A DNA stretch of 64,000 nt from assembly GCA_007922305.1 (NCBI GenBank), contig ML677358.1, positions 12,231,343 through 12,295,342 of the forward strand, in the 5' to 3' direction. This document shows positions 48,101 to 60,100 of the stretch, in pieces. The stretch comes from Dermatemys mawii (taxonomy: Eukaryota > Chordata > Testudines > Dermatemydidae). The notes under the pieces are model-generated. The model was not told the DNA's origin, searched no databases, and saw only the letters and a program-made list of their open reading frames with translations. How positions within the stretch are numbered: position 1 is the stretch's first letter; every line of letters starts with the position of its first letter. The position numbers and the translations under genes are program-made.

Positions 48101-51100
48101 CACCAAAACTGTTTGAATGGCTTGTCCCATTAGGATGGTTAAGATTTGAAGACAGCCAGTTATGGTGCGTGTGTGCACGTGTGGGCAAGGAGAGCTCTTC
48201 CATGTGGATCATGGATCCCATCTCACCTTAGCTTTAATGCCTGGTGACCATAAGGCAAATTTGACTGGATGATTTTTAAGGTGCATGCCTTGGATACAGC
48301 CTTTTAGTAAACGATTATAGCATCCTGGAAGAATGGTCCCAAACACTGTGTGGTTTGGGTGAAATTACTGTAGGCTACTGGATGGTTTTGTTTGGTTAAA
48401 TAAGAGACAGCAGAAGGAACCTGTGAAGAACTCAGATTCCTCCAAAGTCTGCAAGAGCTCCATGGCATGCAGGGGTGTGTCTAATTAAAAGGACACAGCT
48501 GTAGGTCAAAATCCTTTGTTTAGATCTGCCAAGCAGATCTCATCTCTGATATTTGCACAAAGCGGATGGTTTGTGCACATATCCCAGAGAAGTTTGCCCC
48601 TTAGAGATTTATTGGCATGCAGGGATCCTTTTAGCTCTGCGGGTGACCAACTAAGTTACATAATCAGGATCATGGCCAAGATTTTCAAAACTGGGTTCTA
48701 ATTTAGGCTCCACAGTCCAAAGTTAGGCACCTGAATAACCTGATTTTCAGAAGTGTTGAGTACTCAACACCTTCCTTTGATCTCACCCATGTTTTTTCAA
48801 ACACTGTCCCAATGGATTTTAACACTGAATATTCCAGTCATGCAGTCCCTATTCGGACAAGACTCCCAGTGGGCCACTAAGTTCTTTTTTTCAGTTTTTA
48901 CTGATCCCTTATCACGATTTTGACCCACACCTTCCAGCAGGAGTTTTGTCTGAGAAAGTTGTGCAGGACAGAGCCTCATAGCAAATGCGAGCATAGAAAA
49001 CACTAGTTAAACATTAATGCCTGAATATTAAAGCACATAACTTGATATCATGCCTACTTCAAACAAGGTCATACTACCACCATTTAGTAGATGGAATCAA
49101 AACATATTTAATGACATCCCTTTAGTACAGTGGTTCTCAGCCTATTTACCACTGTGGGCCGCGTATGTGGCCTACAATGTGTTCTGTGGGCGGCATTCAT
49201 TACCACCTGTATGGCCCTAAGAATGTCACAAGGACTGCAGCTCTGTGCTGATTGGGCCACAGGTTGAGAACAACTGTTCTAGTATAACTGAAATGTAATG
49301 ACATTAAAATGCTGCACTTGCACCATACTTTGCCAGGAGATAAAGAAATGGTGAGTCTACATCTCTACTTGCAATTTTAACACTAAAGAATTTAGTAGTA
49401 GACACTTGTTTCAGTTAAACAGCCAGCAAAGTTTGTTCAGAAGCAGGATCACTCCGGATCTCAGAATGAATTTCACTACTCAGATTACCAGCTACTGATC
49501 CCCTGGGGAACTCCAACAGCCCAGCCTTTAGGATGCGAGCTGATTGTTCTGACATGTGGAGTTAACAGTAGAAATCCCCATGAAAAGGCTGGATCATAAC
49601 TCTTAACAACATCTGGACAGGATACTAATCTGAACAAGACAGGAACAGAATTGTATTTAATATGGTCCACCCACAAATCAAGGACTAGGGTGGGATTTTC
49701 AGAAGTGCCTATGTGAATTGGGAGCACAAATCCTATTGCAATTCAATGTGATTCATAGTCCTAAATCACTCAGAGACTTGATAATTCCACTGCAAATCCT
49801 GAAGACTCTACCCAATTTTGTCTCAGCCTGGAAATCTCCCCTTGAATTTTGCCTAAGCAAAAATTCAAGTTAGGACTTGTGGATTTGGACTGATCTATTT
49901 TATTGTGTGATTACTGCTATTATTGATATGGTGCAAGTATAGCACATAGAAATATCCTTATTTCCCCTTCCCCCCATGACTCACACAAAGAGCCAGACCC
50001 TCAAGGCCTTAGTTTTCACTCCTTCCTTACATAGGCAGATCTCCCACTATGTTCACACAAAATTTTGATTGAGTTAAAAACTGAGCAGGCCTCTCAGGAT
50101 TTGGCTCATTGTATTTATGACTTACAATGGCAACAAAGTGCTATTAGCTAATAAGGAAACACAGTTCAGAAGGAAGCACAGCAAGCCAGAAGACACAGAC
50201 TCAACACATCTACCTTAAGGATTCGTCGGCTAAAGATATGCTGGTCATTAGAGAGAAATCCATGATTGAGGCGAGGAAAAACCATCTAGCCAGGTAGTGA
50301 GACGCAGAGCGTGAAAGATCAAGACGTCAAGACAAAGGTTACAGCATAGGAGTGATTTTTTAAAGGTTCAGTTAATATTATCTAACAATGTAACTTTGCC
50401 AAGGAATAAAGAAATGACACTGGAGGAAATAACCAAGAAAGAGCAATAGTGAGAGCTTTAAGGTCTTTGATTCAATTGGAGGCTTTGTAAGTAGCAAACA
50501 AATACATGAGTGTGAAGTCTTTTCCTTAGCTTAATGCAGAGGAGGGAATTAGGAGCTGTCAGGGTACAGAAGGTTCCCACGTCAGAAGTGACAGAGTCCT
50601 GCGGCATTATAGACTAACAGATGTAGTAGACTAGAGCATAAGCTTTCGTGGGTGAATACCCATTTTGTCGGATGCAAGGACTCTGTCACTTTTGCAGATC
50701 CAGACTAACATGTCTACCCCTCTGATACTGAACCACATGTTAGAGTTTCATTATACGATAAATACATTATTCCAACAAGACACAGTGGACAATATAGCCC
50801 ATTGGAAGATACCCTCCTCCCCCTAATCTCAAGATAGCAAATATAATATATTTCCTCAGTGGCTATAATGAATATTAATTCATTCCTCTGTTCACTGTTC
50901 CCTCTAAGCTGTGAGCGCGTGCATGAGCACACAGATCCTAAACCCTGCGCACATGGCGAAACACCACACACACAAAAATTTGCACAGAAGAAATTTTTTG
51001 CACACACTGCCTGTCAAAAATTAGAGGGAATATTGCCTCTGTCCCCAACCTGCTAATATATCTCACAGATTTACTGGATGAAAAACAATCTAATCAAGCA

Positions 51101-54100
51101 AATATCACCATTTGTTACTTTTTTTTTTTGCCTGGCGTATGTAGCTATCTATAGAGAAGTGCAAAAGCCATTTAATTTCTGAAGAGACAAGGTGGGTTAA
51201 GTAATAATATATTTTATTGGACTAACCTCTGTTGGTGAAAGAGGCAAGTTTTGATTTCCACAGAAGTTGGTCCAATAAAAGATATTACTTCATCCACCTT
51301 CTCTCTGATATCCTGGGCCAAACTAAAATAATGCTGCAAACGTTTCATTTCCTAAGAGCTCTCTTTTTTATCAATTCATGTCATGAAACAAGTCAAAATA
51401 CTGTGAGCTGAATGTAGTTGAATATGAGAGATTTGTATTCTAACTTTCTGGCTGCAATTTGAGTTTGGTGAGTGCATATCACCTAGTTTTTCTTTCTTAG
51501 AGAAGAGCCAGGGATACTTTTCAAACTTCCATCTCAACTACAGACTGTGGGAACTTTTTTGTCAGCTTAACCATGAAGGCTGTTGCTTGCCAGTGTCTGT
51601 TTCTATAATTTCCCAAGGTACCAGAGGGATATCACACACATTATCAATAATACCTTTTCTTCAAGGAGCACCGAGAATGCTGCGGACAAGTGCTGAACAC
51701 TTAATTGAAAGTGGAAGTGCTCGGTTATTGGCAGCTGAGTGGGTATGAGACTGAGTTGCACAGTTCTTGACAACTTCATGACATGTCCAGATAACTCTTG
51801 TATCCTAAACTGCTAAGCCAATATGACGTCAATTAAGCTATCAACCAGGCTGTTACCTCCTGACAGGGAAGCAGCTCAGTCATTTTTGGCAAAGCTTACA
51901 ACTTTTCCCTTAACTTTCCCTTAACCTGATGTCCTCCAACGACTCCCACTATAGTATCTTTCGCCCTGCTGCTAGGAACTCTATTACTTGGGCCAATCAG
52001 TAATGCATACACAAAAAGCACAACGTTATCTCCTTCCCAAGAAGGAAGCATGTCACTGGCCACATGCAACAAATCTCTATTGGCTCAAACATTCCCAAGT
52101 CCATCACTCACTTGAGTATAAGTCACTTGTCTAACATCTGTATTTTCAGAGAAAATGAGATCATATGATATGGGATAATTAATAAATCTAGAATGGATAA
52201 AATAGGAGCTTAATTAGAGAGAATTACCATACCTTTGGGAAATAGAACTACATATTTAAGTGGTGGGTAATAAATTCTCTTCTATGGCAACATCCTGCTG
52301 AGGTCAATTCATCTCTCACAATATAATGCTGGGGTCCAACATGAAACGAATATCTACCGTTCGTCTCTCTCAGTAAATAAATGAAAGAAAAGTTCACAGC
52401 TAAAGTAATTGATCCAGAAAAGACATATTCATATGAGTAGCACTATTAAGAATAGTTACTTGCATGTGTAAGTGTTTGCAGAATTGTCCACTCAGTTCTC
52501 AAAAATTAGCACATAATACCTGTATAAAGTAATTATGTGAGCAAGAGTTACAACCATTTATGCAATTATCTGTTTTGGACACACATTTTACATACATACC
52601 AGTTATAGAAAATTAAGCCCTAATAAAGTTTATTACACCCAAGAACAGAAATAGAGTACATAGCAATAATTTTAGTAGTTAATCTTTATCCTAACTATAC
52701 ATATACTATAATGGGGTCTAAATTAGCTGTTACCACTCAAGAAAGAGCTCTTGGAGTCGTGGATAGTTCTCTGAATGTGAGAATGTGCAGCGGCAGTCAA
52801 GAAAGCCAACAGCATGTTGGGAATCATCAAGAAAGGGATAGATAATACGACAGAAAATATAATACTGCCTCTATATAAATCCATGGTACGTCCACACCTT
52901 TAATACTGTGTGCAGATGTGGTTGCCCCGCCTCAAAAAAGATATATTGGAATTGGAAAAAGTTCAGAAAAGGGCAGCAAAAATGATTAGGGGTATATAAC
53001 AGCTTCTGTATGAGAGATTAATAAGACTAGGACTTTTCAGCTTGGAAAAGAGGCAACTAATGGGGGATCTGATAGAGGTCTATAAAATCATGAGCAGTAT
53101 AGAGAAAGAAAATAAGGAAATGTTATTTACTCCTTCTCATAATACAAGAACAAGGGGCCACCAAATGAAATTAATAGGTAGCAGATTTAAAACAAACACA
53201 AGGAAGTATTTTTTCATGCAACACACTGTCAATCTCTGGAACTCCTTGCCAGAGGATATTGTGAAGGACATTACTGTAACGGAGTTCAAAAGGGAGCAAG
53301 ATAAATTACTGGAAATAGGTCCATCAATGGATATTAGCTAGGATGGGCAAGAATGGTGTCCCTAGCTTCTGTTTGCCAGAAGCTGGGATTGGGTGACAGG
53401 GCATAGGTCACTTGATGATAACCTGTCTGTTCATTCCTTTTGGAGCATCTGCCATTGGCCACTGTCAGAGGACAGAATACTAGGCTTGATGGACCTTTGG
53501 TCTGACCCAGTATGGTCATTCTTATGTTCTTATCTGCGCTGGTCTCATTTTCATTGTTTGTTTTCTCGAGAACATTCAGGAGTATTTACTTCTTCCAGTC
53601 TTTCCATACTTGACATAGTGATACTATTTTTGTATTAAGCTTTGCATTAAATTGGCTCTTTTCCCTGCCATGCTATTTTACAGATCAGGCTTTTATTGGA
53701 TACATTACCAGTTATTTATCTTTTTTGATTATTATTACTACTTGATTCTTTATTCTTTTTGATCATCATCACGCAGAGCTGTGACACAGCTTCCTCTATC
53801 AGCTAGGAAACAACTTTAGGAAATAAAGCTATCACTGAGATGGTAGAGATAATGCAGACTAGGTTGTGGAAAGAGAACTACACTAGACCAGATGGTATCA
53901 AAGGACAGTGTTTTAGGGACAGAAACAGAGGTGCTGAGCAGTGAGTAAGTGCCTTAGAACCCCAGACACATCTGATTTATTTGTGAACCACAAACTTTTA
54001 GCATCAGAATCTGATTGCTTAACTGTGCTGCCAAGGCCTCAGAGCCAGGGATTCCCTAGGGCCACAACACATTCAGAAATCGAGGCACAAACATATTTCG

Positions 54101-57100
54101 CAACATGGACACTTCTGAACGCACATTGTTTTTACATGTAATTGACAACATCTGTGAATTGGTTTTAGCCTATTTTTAGTTACATAAGACAACTGCTGCA
54201 TAACCACTCAGGAGGTTTTATGTTTAAATCCACCACCACGACACTCCAGAAAAAAGCAAAGCAGCTCATTGTAGAGTCAAACCTCATCCATCACAAGACT
54301 CTTTGTGTTTTTCTCTTGTTAGGCAAGATTTCCTTGTTTGTTTGGCACTTTTTTAATCTAGTAGAAAAAGGCATAATGAGAGCCAATGATTGGCAGTTGA
54401 AACCAGACAAATTCAGACTAGCCGGAAGGTGCAATTTTTGACACTGAAGGTGACTAACCACTGGAGCAAGTTACCCAGGTTTGAGGTGAATTCTCCATCA
54501 CTCGCAGCTTTTAAGACAAGACTGGATATCTTTCTACAACAAACACTATAATGCAAAGAGAAACTGTGGGCTGGATGCCAATGTTACTAGGTAAGGTTCT
54601 CCAGCCTGTGTTCTGTAGGAGATCAGACAATGGTCACAGTAGTCCCTTCTGGTCTTAATAACAATCTCTTCTGTAGATCACATATGCCTGGATCTTGCAT
54701 TGTGATCCATGCAGGCCATTATGGGTCTCTATTTGGACAGACTGGTGTTTCTCTTCAGAGCCGCATAGAGTTCGCAATCTGGAATCAGAGTCAAAGGGTA
54801 GCTTTTGTTGTAACCCTGTTGCAAGATAGTTATGTGCCAGATGTGCTAAAGATTCATATGTTCCTTCATGTTTCAATCACCATTCCAGGGAACATGCATC
54901 CATGTTGATGAAGGGTTCTGCTTGATAAAAATCCAAAGCAGTGAGGACTGATGCATGTTCATTTTCATAATTTGAGCCAGAAGCCACCAGCAGAAGGTTG
55001 ATTTTCTTTTTTGGTGGTTTATGTTCTGTAGCTTCCATATTGGAGTTTTGCTCTTTTGCTCCACAGCTCATCCTTCTCAGATTTTGGAAGGCACTTCAGA
55101 TTCTCAAACCTTCGATCGAGTGCTGTAGCTATCCTCAGAAATCTCACATTGGTACTTTCTTTGCATTTTGTGAAATCTGCAGTGAAAGTGTTCTTAGAAT
55201 GAACAACATGTGCTAGGTCATCATCCAAGACTGCTATAACATGAAATATATGGCAGAATGCAGGTAAAACAGAGTAGGAGACATATAATTCTCCCCCAAG
55301 GAGTTTAGTCACAAATGTAATTAACACATTATTTTTTTAACGAGCATCATCAGCATGGAAGCATGTCCTCTGGAATAGTGGCTGAAGCATGAAGGGGCAT
55401 AAGAATGTTTAGCATATCTGGCATGTAAACACCTTGCAATGCCAGCTACAAAAGTGCCATGCAAATGCCTGTTCTCACTTTCTGGTGACATTGTAAATAA
55501 GATGACGGCAGCATTATCTCCTGTAAATGTAAACAAACTTGTCTGTCTTAGCAATTGGCTGAACAAGAAGTAAGATTGAGTTGTAGGCTCTGAAGTTCTA
55601 CACTGTTTTGTTTCTGAGTGCAGTTATATAAAAAAAATCTACATTTGTAAGTTACACTTTCACGATAAAGAGATTGCACTATGGTACTTGTATGAGGTGA
55701 ACTGAAAAATACTATTTATTTTATCATTTTTACAGTGCAAATATTTGCAATCAAAAATAATATACACTGATTTCAATTACAACACAGACTTCTACATTTT
55801 CATATATATTGAAAAACATCATAGAACCAGAATATTACGGTTGGAAGAGACCCCAGGAAGTCATCTAGTCCAATCCCCTGCTCAAAGCAGAACCTACACC
55901 AACTAAATCATCCCAGCCAGAATTTTGTCATGCCGGGTCTTAAAAACCGCGAAGGATGGAGATCCAAAGTATTTAATAAATTTTAAATTGGTATCCTATT
56001 GTTTAACAGTGCAATTAGAACTGTGATTAATTGTGATTAATTTCTTAATCACAATTAATTTTTTTTGAGTTAATTGCATGGGTTAACGGTGATTGACAAC
56101 CTTAATAATTTTGTTTGTAAATAAAGAAGAAAGATATTCTTCACCCGAAAGATGCTGAAAGACCCTATCACAAAATACCACAATCCACCACTGCATGGTG
56201 ACAAGATGCACCAGAGCTTTAAACCCTCTTTTTAAGGTGCACCTAAATTTAATTCTAATAGTCTGCTGGCTCAGTTCTCCCCCTCAGCTACACTCCCAAA
56301 ACACTTCTGCAAAACACAGTTCATTGCAGCAAGTTCCCAAGAATAAGCAACAGGGAATCAATCTTCAATTTCCCTGGAAACTGTTGTGCTAGACAACCGA
56401 TAGCTTATCCTCACAATACATTTCCCACAGACAGTGCTGTGCAGTAACAGAGTAATTACCACACAAGTGTTCATTTAATTGGGTAATACGGAAAAGACAC
56501 TTGGGTGGTATGAAGTTCCCTCCCTTTTTCAGGCTGAAGGGGTTCCAAGGACACCTTCACTTTATCCACTCTTCTCTCCTTCATAGAATCATAGAATATC
56601 AGGGTTGGAAGGGACCTCAGGAGGTCATCTAGTCCAACCCCCTGCTCAAAGCAGGACCAATCCCCAACTAAATCATCCCAGCCAGGGCTTTGTCAAGCCT
56701 GACCTTAAAAACCTCTAAGGAAGGAGATTCTACCACCTCCCTAGGTAACCCATTCCAGAGCTTTACCACCCTCCTAGTGAAAAAGTTTTTCCTAATATCC
56801 AACCTAAACCTCCCCCTCTTCAACTTGAGACCATTACTCCTTGTTCTGTCATCTGGTACCACTGAAAACAGTCTAGATCCATCCTCTTTGGAATCCCCTT
56901 TCAGGTAGTTGAAAGTAGCTATCAAATCCCCCCTCATTCTTCTCTTCTTCAGACTAAACAATCCCAGTTCCTTCAGTCTCCCCTCATAAGTCATGTGCTC
57001 CAGTCCCCTAATCATTTTTGTTGCCCTCCGCTGGACTCTTTCTAATTTATCCACATCCTTCTTGTAGTGTGGGGCCCCAAACTGGACACAGTACTCCAGA

Positions 57101-60100
57101 TGAGGCCTCAGCAATGCTGAATAGAGGGAAATGATCACGTCCCTCGATCTGCTGGAATTGTCCCTATTATACAACCCAAAATGCGGTTAGCCTTCTTGGC
57201 AACGAGGGCACACTGTTGACTCATATCCTGCTTCTCATTCACTATAACCCCTAGGTCCTTTTCTGCAGAACTGTTGCTTAGCTATTCAGTCCCTAGTCAG
57301 TAGCAGTGCATGGGATTCTTCCGTCCTAAGCGCAGGACTCTGCACTTGAACCTCATCAGATTTCTTTTGGGCCAATCCTCTAATTTGTCTAGGTCCCTCT
57401 GTATTCTCTCTCTACCCTCCAGCATACCTACCACTCCTCCCAGTTTAGTGTTATCTGCAAACTTGCTGAGGATGCAGTCCACACCATCCTCCACATCATG
57501 CATGAAGATATTGAACAAAACTGGCCCCAGGACCGACCCGTGGAGCACTCCTGTCGATATCAGCTGCCAACTAGATATGGAGCCATTGATCACTACCTGT
57601 TGAGCCTGACAATCTAGCCAGCTTTCTATCTACCCTATAGTCCATTCATCCAGCCCAAACTTCTTTAACTTGCTGGCAAGAATACTGTGGGAGACTGTAT
57701 CAAAAGTTTTGCTAAAGTCAAGGAATAACACGTCCACTGCTTTCCCCTCATCCACAGAGCCAGTTATCTCATCATAGAAGGCAATTAGGTTAGTCAGGCA
57801 TGACTTGCCCTTGGTGAATCCATGCTGACTGTTCCTTATCACTTTCCTCCCCTTTAAGTGTTTCAGAATTGATTCCTTGAGGACCTGCTCCATGATTTTT
57901 CCAGGGACGGAGGTGATGCTGACTGGCCTGTAGTTCCCCGGATCTTCCTTCTTCCCTTTTTAAAAGATGGGCACTATATTAGCTTTTTTCCAGTCATCTG
58001 GAACCTCCTCCGACCACCATGAGTTTTCAGAGATAATGGCCAATGGCTCTGCAATCACATCGGCCAACGCCTTTAGCAGCCCCGGATACTAAAGGATGCT
58101 AAAGCACCAAGGGGTCCAAGCTTTTCTTGACTTTCCTACATTGTAATTGCTGCTCGTTCCTCAGGGGGATGGACACCCCTCCATCTGGATGCCTACTCCC
58201 AATACAGCAGAGGTGTGTCAGTACAGACTCTACCCTTCCTGCTGAGCACACCGATCCCAGCAACTACTAACCAAAGTTCACGTCTGAATCTCAAGGACCC
58301 ACCTAACACCACATTCTGCTGTGTAGCTGGGCAGCCCTCATTTTGTTGCCTTTTTTTCAAGGCCAACTCTTCTTTGATTGTGATCCGAGGATCAGTGGGA
58401 ATTTGTTTCTCTGCTCCCGGTGCACAGACTGTGACCAGCTCACATGCTGTCTAGCCAGCAGTAATTAATATTCTTTGTTAAAATGACAATATTAACTATG
58501 TGGTACAATCAGAGTGGCATGGGATATTCTGAGACTCCACAGATGGAGAGTCAGGAAGAAGCCTGGGATCCTGCATTATCTTAAAGTGACAGAGCCACTA
58601 ACAACAACCTCTTCCAGCCTCAAAAGAAAGCCACCAGAATGTAAGCGAGACTCAGCCTGAACACAGCTGTGCAAAGGAGAATGCTGTGTATTTAATAATC
58701 AGAAGGAACCCATATGGGTTTCCTTAGCAAAACGCTTACCCTGCATTTAAAAACACAGAAAGAAGATTCCAAGAAACCACACATCAAAGCAGAGCCACTT
58801 TCCAACAGCCAACTCCTTGGTTACTCTCTCTGCATCAGCCTCTAGGCTTAGAGAGGTGCACACTAATTTAACAACACTGAGCATTCCCAGGCATCTCCAG
58901 CAGACACGGGAACTCCAGCTCAGCCTGTGTCTATACATTACAGGCTAATTAAACCTTTAGTCACTTGAGTAAAACATAGTACTGTGGAGAACATCTCTGA
59001 TGGCACCCACACCACATCATGTCTTATTTCTTGACATGCTGAGCCTTCACTTACCATGCCTGTAACCAGCTGCTCCATTCTAGCCAGAGGGTTGATCCCA
59101 AATATTTGCTGAAGGAACCTACACTGCTGTTCTACTTTAAATGATTTACTTCACAGGTTCGAAACAATATGCGTTAGTGTCATTCCCAAACAAGCAATTA
59201 ATTTCCATAATTATGGCAGAAACTGTTCTCTCTTCTCACTTGGGTTGGTTACCTTTATCCTCAATCAGAGGCAGCCCAGAGCAATTACAAGTGAGTGAGA
59301 AAAGATCATGGAAAGAATACACAAGAATGAAAGAGACACCAAGAGGAGGGAAGATGAAACAAACTTATAACACCAATAACCACGCTGGTACCTCACACTC
59401 CCATGTGTGTCTGTTGTATCTATTTGCTGTCTCTCATCACATACTTACATTGTAAACTCTGTAGGGCAGGAACAGAGTCTTTTTCACTATACAGAGGGGG
59501 CCCTGATCCCTGACTGATGACTCTAGGTATGACCACAATACAAATAAAGAACAAGAGTTGCCTAAAGTGAAACATGGAAGCTGACGGTATTTCTTTGTTC
59601 TCCTTTCTCAAAGAAAAGAAGACCTAGTAATGGGAAACCAATATAAAAGGGACTTGGACTCATAGGACTAAAGGTTCTTAAATAAAGCTTTCATGTCTCC
59701 AGACCATAATTATCTGGGGAAGAAAAATGATGCCCAAGACTCAGTAGTGATGGCAGAATACATTTTCTAAACCTTCACTGCATTACAGTTTGCATTGACA
59801 AATATTACACATAGATTTGCTTTCTTTTATCATAGTGGGATTTGGTTGTGTTTTAGAAAAATAAGTGAGTGCTATTGGTACTTACCCTTGGGCCGATGTC
59901 CCCTTGTTCACCCTACATGTCACACAAAACAGCAAGGTACAGCAATTAGAGTTCAAATCTCAGACATGCAAGATAGAGTGAAGGCCAGTAGACTGTGGAA
60001 TGGTACCCCAAGGGAAAGCAAGAGCTTCATAGCTTAACTCATTCAAAACCAGGTTGGACAAGGTCTTGAGACAATGTGACAGGGAACAATTCTGCACTGG

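Noticed and set aside
50714..51056. Cys-rich minus-strand frame ([17 protein letters not shown])
   Set aside because: It arises from a CACACA-rich repeat and has no splice context or family match.
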